Part shown: one piece after another, positions 1-8,037 of the stretch
Numbering within the stretch: position 1 is the stretch's first letter
Layout of the letters: each line of letters opens with the position of its first letter
Source of the DNA: Raineyella sp034933565
Lineage (GTDB): Bacteria > Actinomycetota > Actinomycetes > Propionibacteriales > Propionibacteriaceae
Length of the DNA: 35,649 nt
Assembly: GCF_034933565.1 (NCBI RefSeq)
Contig: NZ_JAYFNG010000043.1
Coordinates: forward strand, 1 to 35,649
Reading direction: 5' to 3'
Translations under genes and position numbers: made by a program
The notes under the pieces: generated by a model
What the model saw: only the letters and a program-made list of their open reading frames with translations
Database searches by the model: none
What the model was told of the DNA's origin: nothing

Positions 1-162
1 GAGGCGGCCCGCCGCGGGGCGGAGACGACGGTCGGCGCGGTGGCCCGGCGGGGCCGGGCGAGCTACCTCGGCGAGCGCGCCCAGGGCTACCCGGACCCCG
101 GTGCGGTCGGCGTCGTACGGTGGCTCGAGGCCGTCGCCGGATCCCGGCCGAACACTCGCTGA
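1..162 (+). CDS. dhaL: Dihydroxyacetone kinase, DhaL (nucleotide-binding) subunit, C-terminal fragment
   Basis: Only the last 53 codons are inside the window; the gene runs in from the left edge and ends at TGA 160-162. The visible peptide carries the DhaL C-terminal signature, a run reading GRASYLGER followed by a PDPGAV stretch, which in the family corresponds to the ATP/ADP-binding barrel near the phosphate-binding loop. DhaL binds the nucleotide in the DhaKLM phosphotransferase system or forms the second domain of an ATP-dependent DAK kinase, phosphorylating dihydroxyacetone. The PTS form and a fused single-chain kinase cannot be told apart from this fragment. It converges on gltA. Confidence 0.72.
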   Translation, partial: EAARRGAETTVGAVARRGRASYLGERAQGYPDPGAVGVVRWLEAVAGSRPNTR

Positions 163-263
163 CAAGGCCGTACGTCCCTCGGCCCGGGTCTGCGGGGGTG
201 TCCGGGACCGTACGGATGTGCCCTCGGGGGTGGCGCCGCTCCAGGCCGACGGGGCAGGCAGCA

Positions 264-297
264 GGGCCCCGGACACCGCCGAAGCGGGCCGGGGCCC
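264..297. terminator. Candidate bidirectional terminator between dhaL and gltA
   Basis: A perfect 9-bp inverted repeat (GGGCCCCGG at 264-272, CCGGGGCCC at 289-297) lies between the convergent 3' ends of dhaL and gltA. The loop is 16 nt and there is no clear T-run, so it may act weakly or with Rho. Confidence 0.4.
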
Positions 298-316
298 CGA
301 GGGTCCTGCGAAGGGG

Positions 317-1603
317 TCAGCGCTGGTCCATCGGGACCACGTCACGCCTGTCGTGGCCGATGTAGATCTGGCGCGGACGCGAGATCCGGGCCTTGGGGTC
401 GGCATTGTGCTCACGCCACTGGGCGATCCAGCCGGGCAGCCGGCCGACGGCGAACAGCACGGTGAACATCTCCACCGGGAAGCCCATCGCCTCGTAGATC
501 AGGCCGGAGTAGAAGTCGACGTTCGGGTAGAGCTTGCGCGAGACGAAGTAGTCGTCGGCCAGCGCGGTCTCCTCGAGCTCCTTGGCGATGGCGAGCAGTT
601 CCTTGTCGCCGTTCGGGGAGGTGTTGAGGATCTCGTCGGCGTAGCGCTTGATGATCGCGGCGCGGGGGTCGAAGTTCTTGTAGACCCGATGGCCGAAGCC
701 CATCAGCTTGATGCCGGCCTTCTTGGCCTTGACCTGCTCGAGGTAGTCCTTGGGGGCGATGCCCTGGTCCCGGATCGCCGCGAGCATCTCCAGCACGGCC
801 TGGTTGGCGCCGCCGTGCAGCGGGCCGGACAGGGCGTTCACGCCGGAGGCGACCGAGACGTAGAGGTTGGCCTGCGAGGAGCCGACCAGCCGGACGGTCG
901 AGGTGGAGCAGTTCTGCTCGTGGTCGGCGTGCAGCACGAGCAGGGCGTTCAGGCCCTTGGTGATGATGTCCTCGAACTGGTACTCCTCGGCCGGGGTGCC
1001 GAAGGCCATCCGGATGAAGTTCTCCACGTAGGACAGCCCGTACTTCGGGTACATGAAGGGCTGGCCCTTCGAGTTCTTGTACGCGTACGCGGCCAGCGTG
1101 GGGACCTGGGCGAGGAGCTGGCGGGTGGCGATCTCCACGTCCTCGGTGTCGAGACCGACATGCCTGCGGTTGAAGGTCGACAGCGCGCAGATGCCGGCCG
1201 ACAGCACCGGCATCGGGTGCGACTGGCGCGGGAAGCAACGGAACAGGTCGCGCATCCGCTCGTCCAGGAACATGTTGTGGACCAGCTCGTCCTCGAACTT
1301 CTCCACCTGCTCCTTGGTGGGCAGCTCGCCGTAGAGGACCAGCCACATCACCTCGACGAAGGTGCACTGCTCCGCGAGCTGCTCGATCGGGTAGCCGCGG
1401 TACCGCAGGATGCCCTCTTCGCCGTCGATGAAGGTGATCTCCGACCGGCACGAGGCGGTGTTGCCGAAGGCCTCGTCCAGGGTGACGTTCCCGGTCTGGG
1501 CGCGCAACTTGCTGATGTCGTACCCGTTGTCGCCGTTGACGGCCTGGACGAACGGAAGCTCGATCTGCTGGCCGTCACCCGTGGTGAGAACTGGTGTGGT
1601 CAT
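317..1603 (-). CDS. gltA: Citrate synthase (type II)
   Basis: A 428-residue protein of full type II length. It condenses acetyl-CoA and oxaloacetate to citrate in the cytoplasm, the entry step of the TCA cycle. The three catalytic residues of the family are visible: His263 in PLHGG, His305 in GFGHR and Asp363 in VDFYSG. The ATG at 1603 is preceded by GGGAG with a 6-nt gap, so this gene has a leader and a ribosome binding site, unlike many neighbours. A TAGGGT -10 hexamer lies on the minus strand at 1641-1646, giving a leader of about 30 nt. A perfect 12-bp palindrome, AGGTCCGGACCT (1653-1664), sits just upstream of the -10 and may be an operator. The gene is divergent from the GH13 gene. Confidence 0.97.
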   Translation of the reverse strand: MTTPVLTTGDGQQIELPFVQAVNGDNGYDISKLRAQTGNVTLDEAFGNTASCRSEITFIDGEEGILRYRGYPIEQLAEQCTFVEVMWLVLYGELPTKEQVEKFEDELVHNMFLDERMRDLFRCFPRQSHPMPVLSAGICALSTFNRRHVGLDTEDVEIATRQLLAQVPTLAAYAYKNSKGQPFMYPKYGLSYVENFIRMAFGTPAEEYQFEDIITKGLNALLVLHADHEQNCSTSTVRLVGSSQANLYVSVASGVNALSGPLHGGANQAVLEMLAAIRDQGIAPKDYLEQVKAKKAGIKLMGFGHRVYKNFDPRAAIIKRYADEILNTSPNGDKELLAIAKELEETALADDYFVSRKLYPNVDFYSGLIYEAMGFPVEMFTVLFAVGRLPGWIAQWREHNADPKARISRPRQIYIGHDRRDVVPMDQR

Positions 1604-1640
1604 CCATTACTCCCTTGTAGTCATTGCTGCCCCACCGTGG

Positions 1641-1664
1641 ACCCTAACAAAAAGGTCCGGACCT
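1641..1664 (-). promoter_or_regulatory. gltA promoter -10 and overlapping palindrome
   Basis: On the minus strand TAGGGT (1641-1646) resembles an actinobacterial -10. The palindrome AGGTCCGGACCT (1653-1664) falls in the -10/-35 spacer, where a bound repressor would block RNA polymerase. No good -35 is visible. Confidence 0.45.
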
Positions 1665-1839
1665 CGTGGGTCGATCGACGGGCGGCTTTCGAGCCGGCGT
1701 GATCCGTACAGGTCGCCGGCGATGGAGGACGTGCACCGATGCGCCGCTCCCACATCTCTCCTGGCCACCGGTGTCGATTGGCCTCATTCTGCCGCCGCTC
1801 CGTCCACGATGTGTCTGCCCGTTCCACATTGTGAGGAAG

Positions 1840-1865
1840 TGTGAGGACTCCCACATGACTAGGCT
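1840..1865 (+). promoter_or_regulatory. GH13 gene promoter with CRP/GlxR-like half-site pair
   Basis: TAGGCT (1860-1865) ends 6 nt before the ATG at 1872, predicting a leaderless transcript. Just upstream, TGTGA-GGACTC-CCACA (1840-1855) matches the CRP/GlxR consensus TGTGA-N6-TCACA at 9 of 10 positions. Its location over the -35/-10 region would suit repression. Confidence 0.45.
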
Positions 1866-1871
1866 GGGGAC

Positions 1872-3164
1872 ATGACCGTGAGCCAGCCAGCCTGGGTCGA
1901 CTACGCCGTGTGGTGGCACTGCTACCCCCTCGGGTTCACCGGGGCGGAACGTACGTCGGTCGCCGGCGATGTCGTCCACCACCGCCTCGACCACCTGATC
2001 GACTGGCTGGACTACCTGGTCTCGATCGGCTGCAACGGCCTGTTGCTGGGGCCGGTCTTCGCCTCCGTCTCGCACGGGTACGACACCGTGGACCACTACC
2101 GGGTCGATCCGCGGCTGGGTGACGAGGCCGACCTGCGCCGACTGGTCGACGAGGCGCACCGCCGCGGTGTCCGGGTCGTCCTCGACGGTGTCTTCAACCA
2201 TGTCGCCCGGAGCCACCCGGCGGTGGTCCGGGCCGAGGCCGCCGGGCCGGGCACCCCGGACGGCTCCTGGGTGAAGTGGGTCGACGGCTACGTCCGCTGC
2301 TTCGAGGGCAACCTCGACCTGCCCGAGCTCGAGCTGTCCACCCCGGCCGTCCGTGACCACGTGGTCGCCGTGATGGAGCACTGGCTGGCGTTCGGCGTCG
2401 ACGGGTGGCGCCTCGACGCCGCGTACGCCCCCGGGCCGGAGGCCTGGGCCCCGATCACCGCGCGGGTCCGGGCCGACTTCCCCGAGGCCTGGCTGTGCGG
2501 CGAGGTGATCCACGGCGACCTGCCCGACTTCGTCACCCGGTCGGGCCTGCACAGCCTCACCCAGTACGAGCTGTGGAAGGCGATCTGGTCCTCGCTCAAC
2601 GACGCCAACCTGTGGGAGCTGGCCCATGCCGTGGAACGCCACCAGGAGTTCCTGCGGACCTTCGTGCCGCAGACGTTCATCGGCAACCACGACGTCACCC
2701 GGATCCGCAGCCGGCTGAACGACGACCGTCACCTCGGCCACGCCGTGGTGCTGCTGTCGGTGCTGCCCGGCGTCCCGTCGATCTACTACGGCGACGAGCA
2801 GGGGTTCGTCGGCACCAAGGAGGACCGTCCGGGCGGTGACGACCAGATCCGCCCGGCGATGCCGCCCCGGCCGGAGAACCTGTCCCTGCTGGGCCGGCCG
2901 ATCCTGCTCGTGCACCAGGCCCTGATCGGTCTGCGCCGGCGCCATCCCTGGCTGGTCCGGGCCGACGTCGCGGTGGTCGCGGTGACCAACGAGACGATCG
3001 TCCTCGAGTGCACCAGCGAGTCCGGCGGCACCCACCACGAGATCGCCGTCGCGCTCAACGTCGACGACGCCTCCCGGCCGATGCCGCTCGGCACGGTGAT
3101 CGCCCACAGTGGCGAGGACCTGCTGGAGATCGAGCCGCACGGCTGGGCGGTGCTGGAGCGGTAG
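1872..3164 (+). CDS. Glycoside hydrolase family 13 (alpha-amylase family) protein
   Basis: A 430-residue cytoplasmic protein without a signal peptide. The GH13 (beta/alpha)8-barrel motifs are present: region I DGVFNH at 105-110, region II GWRLDAAY with the presumed nucleophile Asp182, region III with presumed acid/base Glu211 in CGEVIHG, and region IV NHD with Asp274. The catalytic triad therefore looks intact, and the protein should hydrolyse or transfer alpha-glucans. Its short length and lack of obvious carbohydrate-binding domains suggest a small intracellular maltodextrin-type enzyme, but substrate cannot be assigned from sequence alone. The ATG lies 6 nt after a TAGGCT -10 hexamer, so translation is probably leaderless. 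The gene is divergent from gltA and convergent with the EcsC gene. Confidence 0.88.
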   Translation: MTVSQPAWVDYAVWWHCYPLGFTGAERTSVAGDVVHHRLDHLIDWLDYLVSIGCNGLLLGPVFASVSHGYDTVDHYRVDPRLGDEADLRRLVDEAHRRGVRVVLDGVFNHVARSHPAVVRAEAAGPGTPDGSWVKWVDGYVRCFEGNLDLPELELSTPAVRDHVVAVMEHWLAFGVDGWRLDAAYAPGPEAWAPITARVRADFPEAWLCGEVIHGDLPDFVTRSGLHSLTQYELWKAIWSSLNDANLWELAHAVERHQEFLRTFVPQTFIGNHDVTRIRSRLNDDRHLGHAVVLLSVLPGVPSIYYGDEQGFVGTKEDRPGGDDQIRPAMPPRPENLSLLGRPILLVHQALIGLRRRHPWLVRADVAVVAVTNETIVLECTSESGGTHHEIAVALNVDDASRPMPLGTVIAHSGEDLLEIEPHGWAVLER

Positions 3165-3176
3165 CGTCCCGCCGGA

Positions 3177-3198
3177 CCGGCGTCCGTCAGGACGCCGG
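3177..3198. terminator. Bidirectional terminator hairpin between GH13 and EcsC genes
   Basis: A perfect 9-bp stem, CCGGCGTCC / GGACGCCGG, with a 4-nt GTCA loop lies in the 36-nt gap between two convergent genes. No T-run follows on either side. Confidence 0.5.
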
Positions 3199-3200
3199 CG

Positions 3201-3875
3201 TCAGCCGATCGCCCGGCGCTGGACCAGCTCACCCTTGGCGAAGGCGCCGACCTGGCGGGTGGCGATGCCGTCGAAGACCGCGCCGATGCCGCCGCCGATG
3301 ATCGGGATGCGCTTGGTCGCCAGCACCCCGACGGACTTGCCGCCGTGGGTGGTGAGCAGGGCGGTGACGACCTTCTCCGACACCGTCTCGTACAGCGTCG
3401 GGCTCGCCATCGGGGCGGTCGCGATCAGCATCGGGGTGCCCGGCAGCTTGCCCCTGCCGACCAGCCGGGTCACCTCCTCACCACCCATCAGGCACATCAG
3501 GATCGCCGTCCGCACCCGGGTGTCCTCGATGTCGTAGCCGCGCAGGTGGGCGATCGCGGCCACCATCCGGGTCTGCAGCACGGCCAGGCCGACGAGGTTG
3601 ATCGGCAGGCTGATCGCGGTGACCACCAGGCCGCCGACATTGCTGAGGAATCCCGAGGTCGAGGCCAGGGCGATGTGGCTGGCGATCACCGCGTCGATCG
3701 CCTCGTCGGTGCGCGGGTGCTTCTGCAGGTGCTTGGCCGCCACCGACTTCGCCCCCGGCAGCGAGGCCGCCCCGTCGATCGCGATGTCGAGGATCCGGCG
3801 CAGGGTCGAGCCCGCCGCCACGCGGGCGGTGTTGCGGGACACCTCGCCGGAGGTGCCGGAGTCTTCGTCCACCAT
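3201..3875 (-). CDS. EcsC family protein
   Basis: A 224-residue protein with the EcsC-family pattern: a charged N-terminus, then a region rich in Gly, Ala and small hydrophobic residues (about 70-110) that could associate with the membrane, and a glycine-rich IIGGGIG stretch near the C-terminus. EcsC is named after a Bacillus ABC-transporter operon, but its biochemical role is unknown, and no transporter genes lie next to this copy. I chose the ATG at 3875 because TACGCT followed by exactly 6 nt precedes it on the minus strand; the longer reading frame to 3947 would run through the divergent aat promoter. The gap to aat is only 61 bp. Confidence 0.8.
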   Translation of the reverse strand: MVDEDSGTSGEVSRNTARVAAGSTLRRILDIAIDGAASLPGAKSVAAKHLQKHPRTDEAIDAVIASHIALASTSGFLSNVGGLVVTAISLPINLVGLAVLQTRMVAAIAHLRGYDIEDTRVRTAILMCLMGGEEVTRLVGRGKLPGTPMLIATAPMASPTLYETVSEKVVTALLTTHGGKSVGVLATKRIPIIGGGIGAVFDGIATRQVGAFAKGELVQRRAIG

Positions 3876-3881
3876 GGGGCC

Positions 3882-3930
3882 AGCGTACGTCCCGGTGCCG
3901 GCCCGGCCGGTCGGGGAGCTCACCCATAAT
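3882..3930. promoter_or_regulatory. Divergent leaderless promoters for EcsC gene and aat
   Basis: On the minus strand TACGCT (3882-3887) lies 6 nt before the EcsC ATG. On the plus strand CATAAT (3925-3930) lies 6 nt before the aat ATG. The upstream elements of both promoters must share the remaining 37 bp. Confidence 0.5.
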
Positions 3931-3936
3931 GTCCTC

Positions 3937-4674
3937 ATGGCCCGCACCTACCTGGATCCCTCCCCGCTGCCGGGACCGGGCCAGTGGGCCGACCAGGACC
4001 TGGTGGCGCTGACCGTGGGGATGGACGCCCCGCTGGTGCTGCGGGCCTATGTCAACGGCATGTTCCCGATGCCGATCGCCGACGAGGTCTCCGACGAACT
4101 GCCGCCGGCCGACTGGATCGGCTGGTTCTCCCCGGTGCGCCGCGGGATCCTGCCGCTGGACGGGCTGCGGGTGCCCCGCTCGCTGCGCAAGAGCGCCCGG
4201 CACTTCGAGGTGACCGTCGACCGCGACTTCCCCGCCGTGCTGGCCGCCTGCGGCGGGCAGGACCGCGAGGGCGGGTGGATCGACGAGGGCATCGTGGCGG
4301 TCTACACCGAGCTGCACCGGGCCGGGCGGGCGCACTCGGTGGAGGCCTGGACGCCGGACGGGCAGCTGGCCGGCGGCCTCTACGGGATCGGCTACGGCGG
4401 GCTGTTCGCCGGCGAATCGATGTTCCACGACCCGCGGGTCGGCCGGGACGCCTCCAAGGTCGCACTGATGGGCCTGGTCGCGATGCTGCGGGCCGGCGGG
4501 CACCCCGAGCGCCGGCTGCTGGACGTGCAGTGGCGCACCGAGCACCTGGCCTCGCTCGGGGTGGTCGAGGTGCCGCGTACGGAGTACCTGGCGCGGCTGC
4601 GCCGGGCGCTGGCCCTGCCCCAGCCCCGCTGGGCGATGCCGCCGGACTGGCGGACGGCTAGCCTGGGCCAGTGA
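3937..4674 (+). CDS. aat: Leucyl/phenylalanyl-tRNA--protein transferase
   Basis: A 245-residue cytoplasmic enzyme that transfers Leu or Phe from aminoacyl-tRNA to the N-terminal Lys or Arg of proteins, making them N-degrons for ClpS/ClpAP-type proteolysis. Family landmarks are in order: a GMFPMP stretch and WFSPVRRGILPLDG near the N-terminus, then GGLYGIGYGG, AGESMF and the RDASKVAL segment of the GNAT-like catalytic half. The length matches the family. The start at 3937 is 6 nt after CATAAT; upstream in-frame codons would overlap the EcsC gene's 5' end. The 3' end carries the -10 of the following gene, whose GTG overlaps the aat stop codon. Confidence 0.95.
   Translation: MARTYLDPSPLPGPGQWADQDLVALTVGMDAPLVLRAYVNGMFPMPIADEVSDELPPADWIGWFSPVRRGILPLDGLRVPRSLRKSARHFEVTVDRDFPAVLAACGGQDREGGWIDEGIVAVYTELHRAGRAHSVEAWTPDGQLAGGLYGIGYGGLFAGESMFHDPRVGRDASKVALMGLVAMLRAGGHPERRLLDVQWRTEHLASLGVVEVPRTEYLARLRRALALPQPRWAMPPDWRTASLGQ
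4659..4664 (+). promoter_or_regulatory. -10 element of the mannosyltransferase gene inside aat
   Basis: TAGCCT followed by the 6 nt GGGCCA and then GTG. The promoter lies in the last codons of aat, so the gene could be transcribed separately from aat. Confidence 0.45.
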
Positions 4675-6365
4675 TGCGTACGTCCTGGATGCCGCCGGCC
4701 GGGTTGACCTGGCGGAACAGCCCGCGGGTCGGCCTGGGGCTGATCCTGCTCGCCACGCTGCTCACGGTCGGCGTCGGCGTGCTCGGGCCGTCCGCGGTGA
4801 CGCTGACGCTGGGGCCGCGGGTCTCGCTGCTGCCGCCGTACTACCTGCCCGCCGGGTTGGTCCCGACGCCGGGGGAGTGGGTGGTCTCCGGGGTGCTGTT
4901 CGCCGCGGTGATCATCGGCGGGGTGGGCCTGGCGGTCGCCGTCCGGGCGGTCCGCGACGGCTGGACGCCGAAGGTCTGGCGGGTCTTCACCTTCGGGGTG
5001 GTGCTCAATGTGGCGACGCTGATGGTGCCGCCGCTCACCTCGGCGGACGTGTTGATGTACGCGGCGTACGGTCGACTGCAGGTGCTGGGCATGAACCCGT
5101 ACGACATCACCCCGGCGGCGGTGTTCCGCAGCCAGTTCGACCCGGTGCTGCGCTGGACCGAACGGCCCTGGCAGGACACCCCGAGCGTGTACGGGCCGGT
5201 GATGAGCTGGGTGCAGCTGCTGGCCAACCGGTTCGGCGGCCTCAACATGCACGACATCGTCTTCTGGCTGCAGTTGTCGGCGTTCGTCCCGTTCCTGGTC
5301 ACCAGCGCCGTGGTGGTCTGGCTGGCGCACGGGGACGACCAGCTCAAGGGCCGGGCGGCCCTGCTCACCATCGCCAATCCGCTGCTGATCTGGGCGATCA
5401 CCGCCGGGGCGCACAACGAGGGCTGGTCGGTGATGTTCGCGATGCTCGGCATCATGCTGATGCGGCGGACGTCCGTCGGGGCCGGAGTGATGATCGGCCT
5501 GGCCGGCGCCTGCAAGCTGAGCATCGGGCTGTACGGGGTGGCGATGATCTGGGGCTACCGGCGCCAGCCGCGCAAGCTCGCCGGGCTGCTGGTCGGCACC
5601 GCGGCCTCGATGGGGCTGCTCTACGGCCTGTTCGCCCCCGGGTCACTGTTCGCCGCGCTGCGCAACACCTCCTACGTCTCGGTGGGCTCGTGGGCCCAGC
5701 CGTTCTACACCGTGCTGACGTACTTCCTGCCGGTGCCGGCGGCCACCGGGGTGCTCGGCGTCTTCTCCGCTGCCGGCACGCTCACCGTCGCCTGGATGCT
5801 GTCCCGGGTGCTGCCCTGGCATCCGGTCGCCGGCGCCCCGGAGGGGGTCACCCCGGACCGGGACCCGATCACCGTCGCCGTGCGCACCGCACTGCTGCTG
5901 TCGGTCGGCTGGCTGACCACCTCGCTCTACACGCTGTCCTGGTACGACCTGATCGCCTGGGGGCCGCTGGTGCTGATCGGCGCCACCCGGCTGGACGGGT
6001 TGATGATCTGGCGCGGGGTGTTCCTGTCCCTGTCGTACATCCCCGGGCGGGGTCTCGACTACGGCGAGAGCCTCAGCGCCGTCGCGGCCCGGATCCGCGA
6101 CACCTTCTCGCCTGCGGTGCAGTGGGCGGTGCTGGCCGTCATCGCCTGGTGGTGGCACCAGGACGCGCTGCGCCGGCGGGCCGAGCGCACCGGGCCGGCC
6201 CCCACCCTGCGGGAGCGCTGGCGCGGTGCGGTGGCGACACTCAGCGGGTATCGCGACGCCGTCGTCCACCGCCGCCAGCCGCCGGGCGGGCAGCCGCCGG
6301 GTGGGTCGACGCCGGGCGGGCAGGTGTCGGGTGTACAGGCGTCGGGCGGGCAGATATCGGCCTGA
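4671..6365 (+). CDS. GT-C membrane glycosyltransferase, polyprenol-phosphate mannosyltransferase (MptA/MptB-like)
   Basis: A 564-residue multi-pass membrane protein with roughly 11-13 hydrophobic segments. An early TSADVLMYAAYG...GMNPYD region and an SVYGP motif resemble the MptA/MptB family, which adds alpha-1,6-mannose from polyprenyl-phosphomannose to lipomannan-type glycolipids outside the membrane. The Asp of TSADV could be the GT-C catalytic acid. The exact acceptor is not predictable. The C-terminus ends in six 15-bp (five-residue) repeats, first QPPGG, QPPGG, STPGG (6276-6362), probably a disordered tail. The GTG at 4671 is 6 nt after TAGCCT (4659-4664), which lies inside aat, and overlaps the aat stop by 4 nt. 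Confidence 0.72.
   Translation: MMRTSWMPPAGLTWRNSPRVGLGLILLATLLTVGVGVLGPSAVTLTLGPRVSLLPPYYLPAGLVPTPGEWVVSGVLFAAVIIGGVGLAVAVRAVRDGWTPKVWRVFTFGVVLNVATLMVPPLTSADVLMYAAYGRLQVLGMNPYDITPAAVFRSQFDPVLRWTERPWQDTPSVYGPVMSWVQLLANRFGGLNMHDIVFWLQLSAFVPFLVTSAVVVWLAHGDDQLKGRAALLTIANPLLIWAITAGAHNEGWSVMFAMLGIMLMRRTSVGAGVMIGLAGACKLSIGLYGVAMIWGYRRQPRKLAGLLVGTAASMGLLYGLFAPGSLFAALRNTSYVSVGSWAQPFYTVLTYFLPVPAATGVLGVFSAAGTLTVAWMLSRVLPWHPVAGAPEGVTPDRDPITVAVRTALLLSVGWLTTSLYTLSWYDLIAWGPLVLIGATRLDGLMIWRGVFLSLSYIPGRGLDYGESLSAVAARIRDTFSPAVQWAVLAVIAWWWHQDALRRRAERTGPAPTLRERWRGAVATLSGYRDAVVHRRQPPGGQPPGGSTPGGQVSGVQASGGQISA
6276..6362 (+). repeat. 15-bp tandem repeat at the end of the mannosyltransferase gene
   Basis: Six degenerate 15-bp units, starting CAGCCGCCGGGCGGG, run in frame right up to the TGA at 6363. 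They encode a Gly/Pro/Gln/Ser tail. Confidence 0.85.
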
Positions 6366-6415
6366 CCGGGCGCCCGGTCGTGTCCCATCACCACCTCGCG
6401 ACGGTGGGGCACCGT

Positions 6416-6421
6416 TACGCT
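6416..6421 (+). promoter_or_regulatory. pheA -10 element, leaderless
   Basis: TACGCT, then GGCGGG, then the GTG start at 6428. No Shine-Dalgarno sequence fits this start. Confidence 0.5.
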
Positions 6422-6427
6422 GGCGGG

Positions 6428-7360
6428 GTGCCTCCACTGACGTACGGATACTTCGGCCCCGCCGGGACGTTCACCCACCAGGCGTTGCTGCTGATCGCCG
6501 GGGACGAGGACGTCCTGCCGCCGTTCCGGTCCGTCGTCGCGGCGCTGGACGCGGTCCGCGCCGGGCAGATCGACGCCGCGTTCGTGCCGATCGAGAACTC
6601 CCTGGAGGGCGGGGTGAGTGCCACCCTGGACTACCTCGCCGACGACTCGCACCCGCTGATGATCCGCCGCGAGGTGCTGCTGCCGGTCCAGTTCGCCCTG
6701 TGCGTACGCCCCGGCACCGCGCTCGGTGACGTCCGCTCCGTCCTCACCCACCCGCACGCCGCGGCCCAGACCCGGCTCTGGGTGGCCCGGCACCTGCCGC
6801 GGGCCGTCGTCACCGAGGGCCCCTCGACCGCCGGCGCGGCGGTCGAGGTGTCCGATCCCGCCTCCCCGCACGACGCGGCGATCTGCGCCCGGGTCGCCGG
6901 GGAGATGAACGGTCTGGAGATCCTCGCCGATGGGATCGCCGACAACGAGGACGCCGTCACCCGGTTCGTGGTGATCGGCCGGCCCGCCGCGCCGCCGCGC
7001 GCGACCGGGGCGGACAAGACCACCCTGGTCGCCTACATGAAGGTCGACCGGTCAGGCTCCCTGCTCGGCATCCTCGAGCAGATCGCCGGGCACGGGGTGA
7101 ACATGACCCGGATCGAGTCGCGGCCGACCAAACAGGCGCTCGGCAGCTACTGCTTCTCGATCGATGCCGAGGGCCACATCGACGACCCGCGGATGCAGGA
7201 GACCCTCACCGGGCTGCACCGGGTGTGCGCCAAGGTGACTTTCCTCGGCTCCTATCCGCGGGCGGACCGGCAGGCGCCGATCCTCGATGAGGGCCAGACC
7301 AACGAGGCGTACGCCGCCGCCCTGACGTGGCTGGACGGGCTGCGGCACCCGGCGCAGTAG
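6428..7360 (+). CDS. pheA: Prephenate dehydratase
   Basis: A 310-residue monofunctional prephenate dehydratase, which converts prephenate to phenylpyruvate for phenylalanine synthesis. The PDT domain starts at YFGPAGTFTHQA and includes PIENSLEGGV and the catalytic-site NEDAVTRF motif. An ACT regulatory domain follows (about 205-285) with GSLLGILE and the Phe-binding ESRP motif, implying feedback inhibition by phenylalanine. No chorismate mutase domain is attached. The GTG at 6428 is chosen because it follows TACGCT by 6 nt and the protein homology begins there; the longer open frame upstream is out of frame with the mannosyltransferase and is not coding. Confidence 0.95.
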   Translation: MPPLTYGYFGPAGTFTHQALLLIAGDEDVLPPFRSVVAALDAVRAGQIDAAFVPIENSLEGGVSATLDYLADDSHPLMIRREVLLPVQFALCVRPGTALGDVRSVLTHPHAAAQTRLWVARHLPRAVVTEGPSTAGAAVEVSDPASPHDAAICARVAGEMNGLEILADGIADNEDAVTRFVVIGRPAAPPRATGADKTTLVAYMKVDRSGSLLGILEQIAGHGVNMTRIESRPTKQALGSYCFSIDAEGHIDDPRMQETLTGLHRVCAKVTFLGSYPRADRQAPILDEGQTNEAYAAALTWLDGLRHPAQ

Positions 7361-7363
7361 GCT
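7358..7363 (+). promoter_or_regulatory. -10 element overlapping the pheA stop codon
   Basis: TAGGCT begins with the TAG stop codon of pheA (7358-7360) and lies 7 nt before the ATG of the lipoprotein gene. Confidence 0.45.
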
Positions 7364-7370
7364 GCGGGTC

Positions 7371-7913
7371 ATGTCGTGGACCTTCCGCCGCACCGCGGTG
7401 GCCGTGATGGCCGGCGCGGTGCTGACCGGCACCCTGTTCCTCTCCGGCTGCGCGGGGGCGACCACGCCGGTGACCCCGGCGACGCCGACCCCGACCACGG
7501 GGGTCGCCGCCGGCGGCACGCTGCAGCGCCCGCTCTACTCCCTCGTTGTCCCGGACGGCTGGACCGATCTGGGGTCGGCGGCCAGCACCGGCCAGATCGA
7601 CGCCTACCTGGTCAAGGACGGGCTGAGCTCGGGGGTCTCGTTCAGCGTCTACGTCGACACCAGTGGCCGCAGTCGCGACACCCTGGTGCAGCAGGCGAAG
7701 GCGGCGATGCCCGGCGCCGGTGACGCGCCGGAGCTGACGGTGGGCGGCCGGCAGCTGACCGGTCTGCAGGCCGAGGCCGAGGGGCTCGTGCTGCACCAGT
7801 ACTACGTCCGGTCCGGCGACCGGCTGATCGCGCTGAACTGGTCCTGGCCCAAGGACCAGGACGCCTCGGCCGACGTCCGCCAGATCCTCGACAGTCTGCA
7901 CTGGAAGGCCTGA
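7371..7913 (+). CDS. Secreted lipoprotein of unknown function
   Basis: A 180-residue protein with a typical lipoprotein signal: two Arg, a hydrophobic stretch and the lipobox LSGC with the lipidated Cys27. A Thr/Pro-rich spacer of about 15 residues follows, then a globular domain of about 130 residues. The domain looks like small actinobacterial lipoproteins of the LpqN/DUF-type fold with YSLVVPDGW near its start, but I cannot name a function. It should be anchored outside the membrane. The start lies 10 nt after pheA and 7 nt after TAGGCT. It faces the PAP2-lipid kinase gene across a tandem-repeat block. Confidence 0.75.
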   Translation: MSWTFRRTAVAVMAGAVLTGTLFLSGCAGATTPVTPATPTPTTGVAAGGTLQRPLYSLVVPDGWTDLGSAASTGQIDAYLVKDGLSSGVSFSVYVDTSGRSRDTLVQQAKAAMPGAGDAPELTVGGRQLTGLQAEAEGLVLHQYYVRSGDRLIALNWSWPKDQDASADVRQILDSLHWKA

Positions 7914-7955
7914 CGACCCGCGCCGGGAGGCTGCCGATCGCCGCCGTCGAGGCTC

Positions 7956-8037
7956 CGCTCGACACCCCTCAGCGCTCGACACCCCTCAGCGCTCGACACC
8001 CTCAGCGCTCGACACCCTCAGCGCTCGACACCCTCAG
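7956..8037. repeat. 16/17-bp tandem repeat between lipoprotein and PAP2-kinase genes
   Basis: Five head-to-tail copies: two of a 17-bp unit (CGCTCGACACCCCTCAG) and three of a 16-bp unit lacking one C. The last unit contains the TGA stop codon (minus strand, 8034-8036) of the leftward gene. A GTCGAG/CTCGAC hairpin (7946-7963) overlaps the first unit and may help terminate both convergent genes. Confidence 0.9.

Noticed and set aside
4877..6427. Upstream extension of the pheA reading frame
   Set aside because: It overlaps the mannosyltransferase in another frame with Arg/Gly/Ala-rich nonsense; the PDT domain and promoter place the start at 6428.
7956..8037. Possible CRISPR array
   Set aside because: Units of 16-17 bp are directly adjacent with no spacers, so it is a simple tandem repeat.
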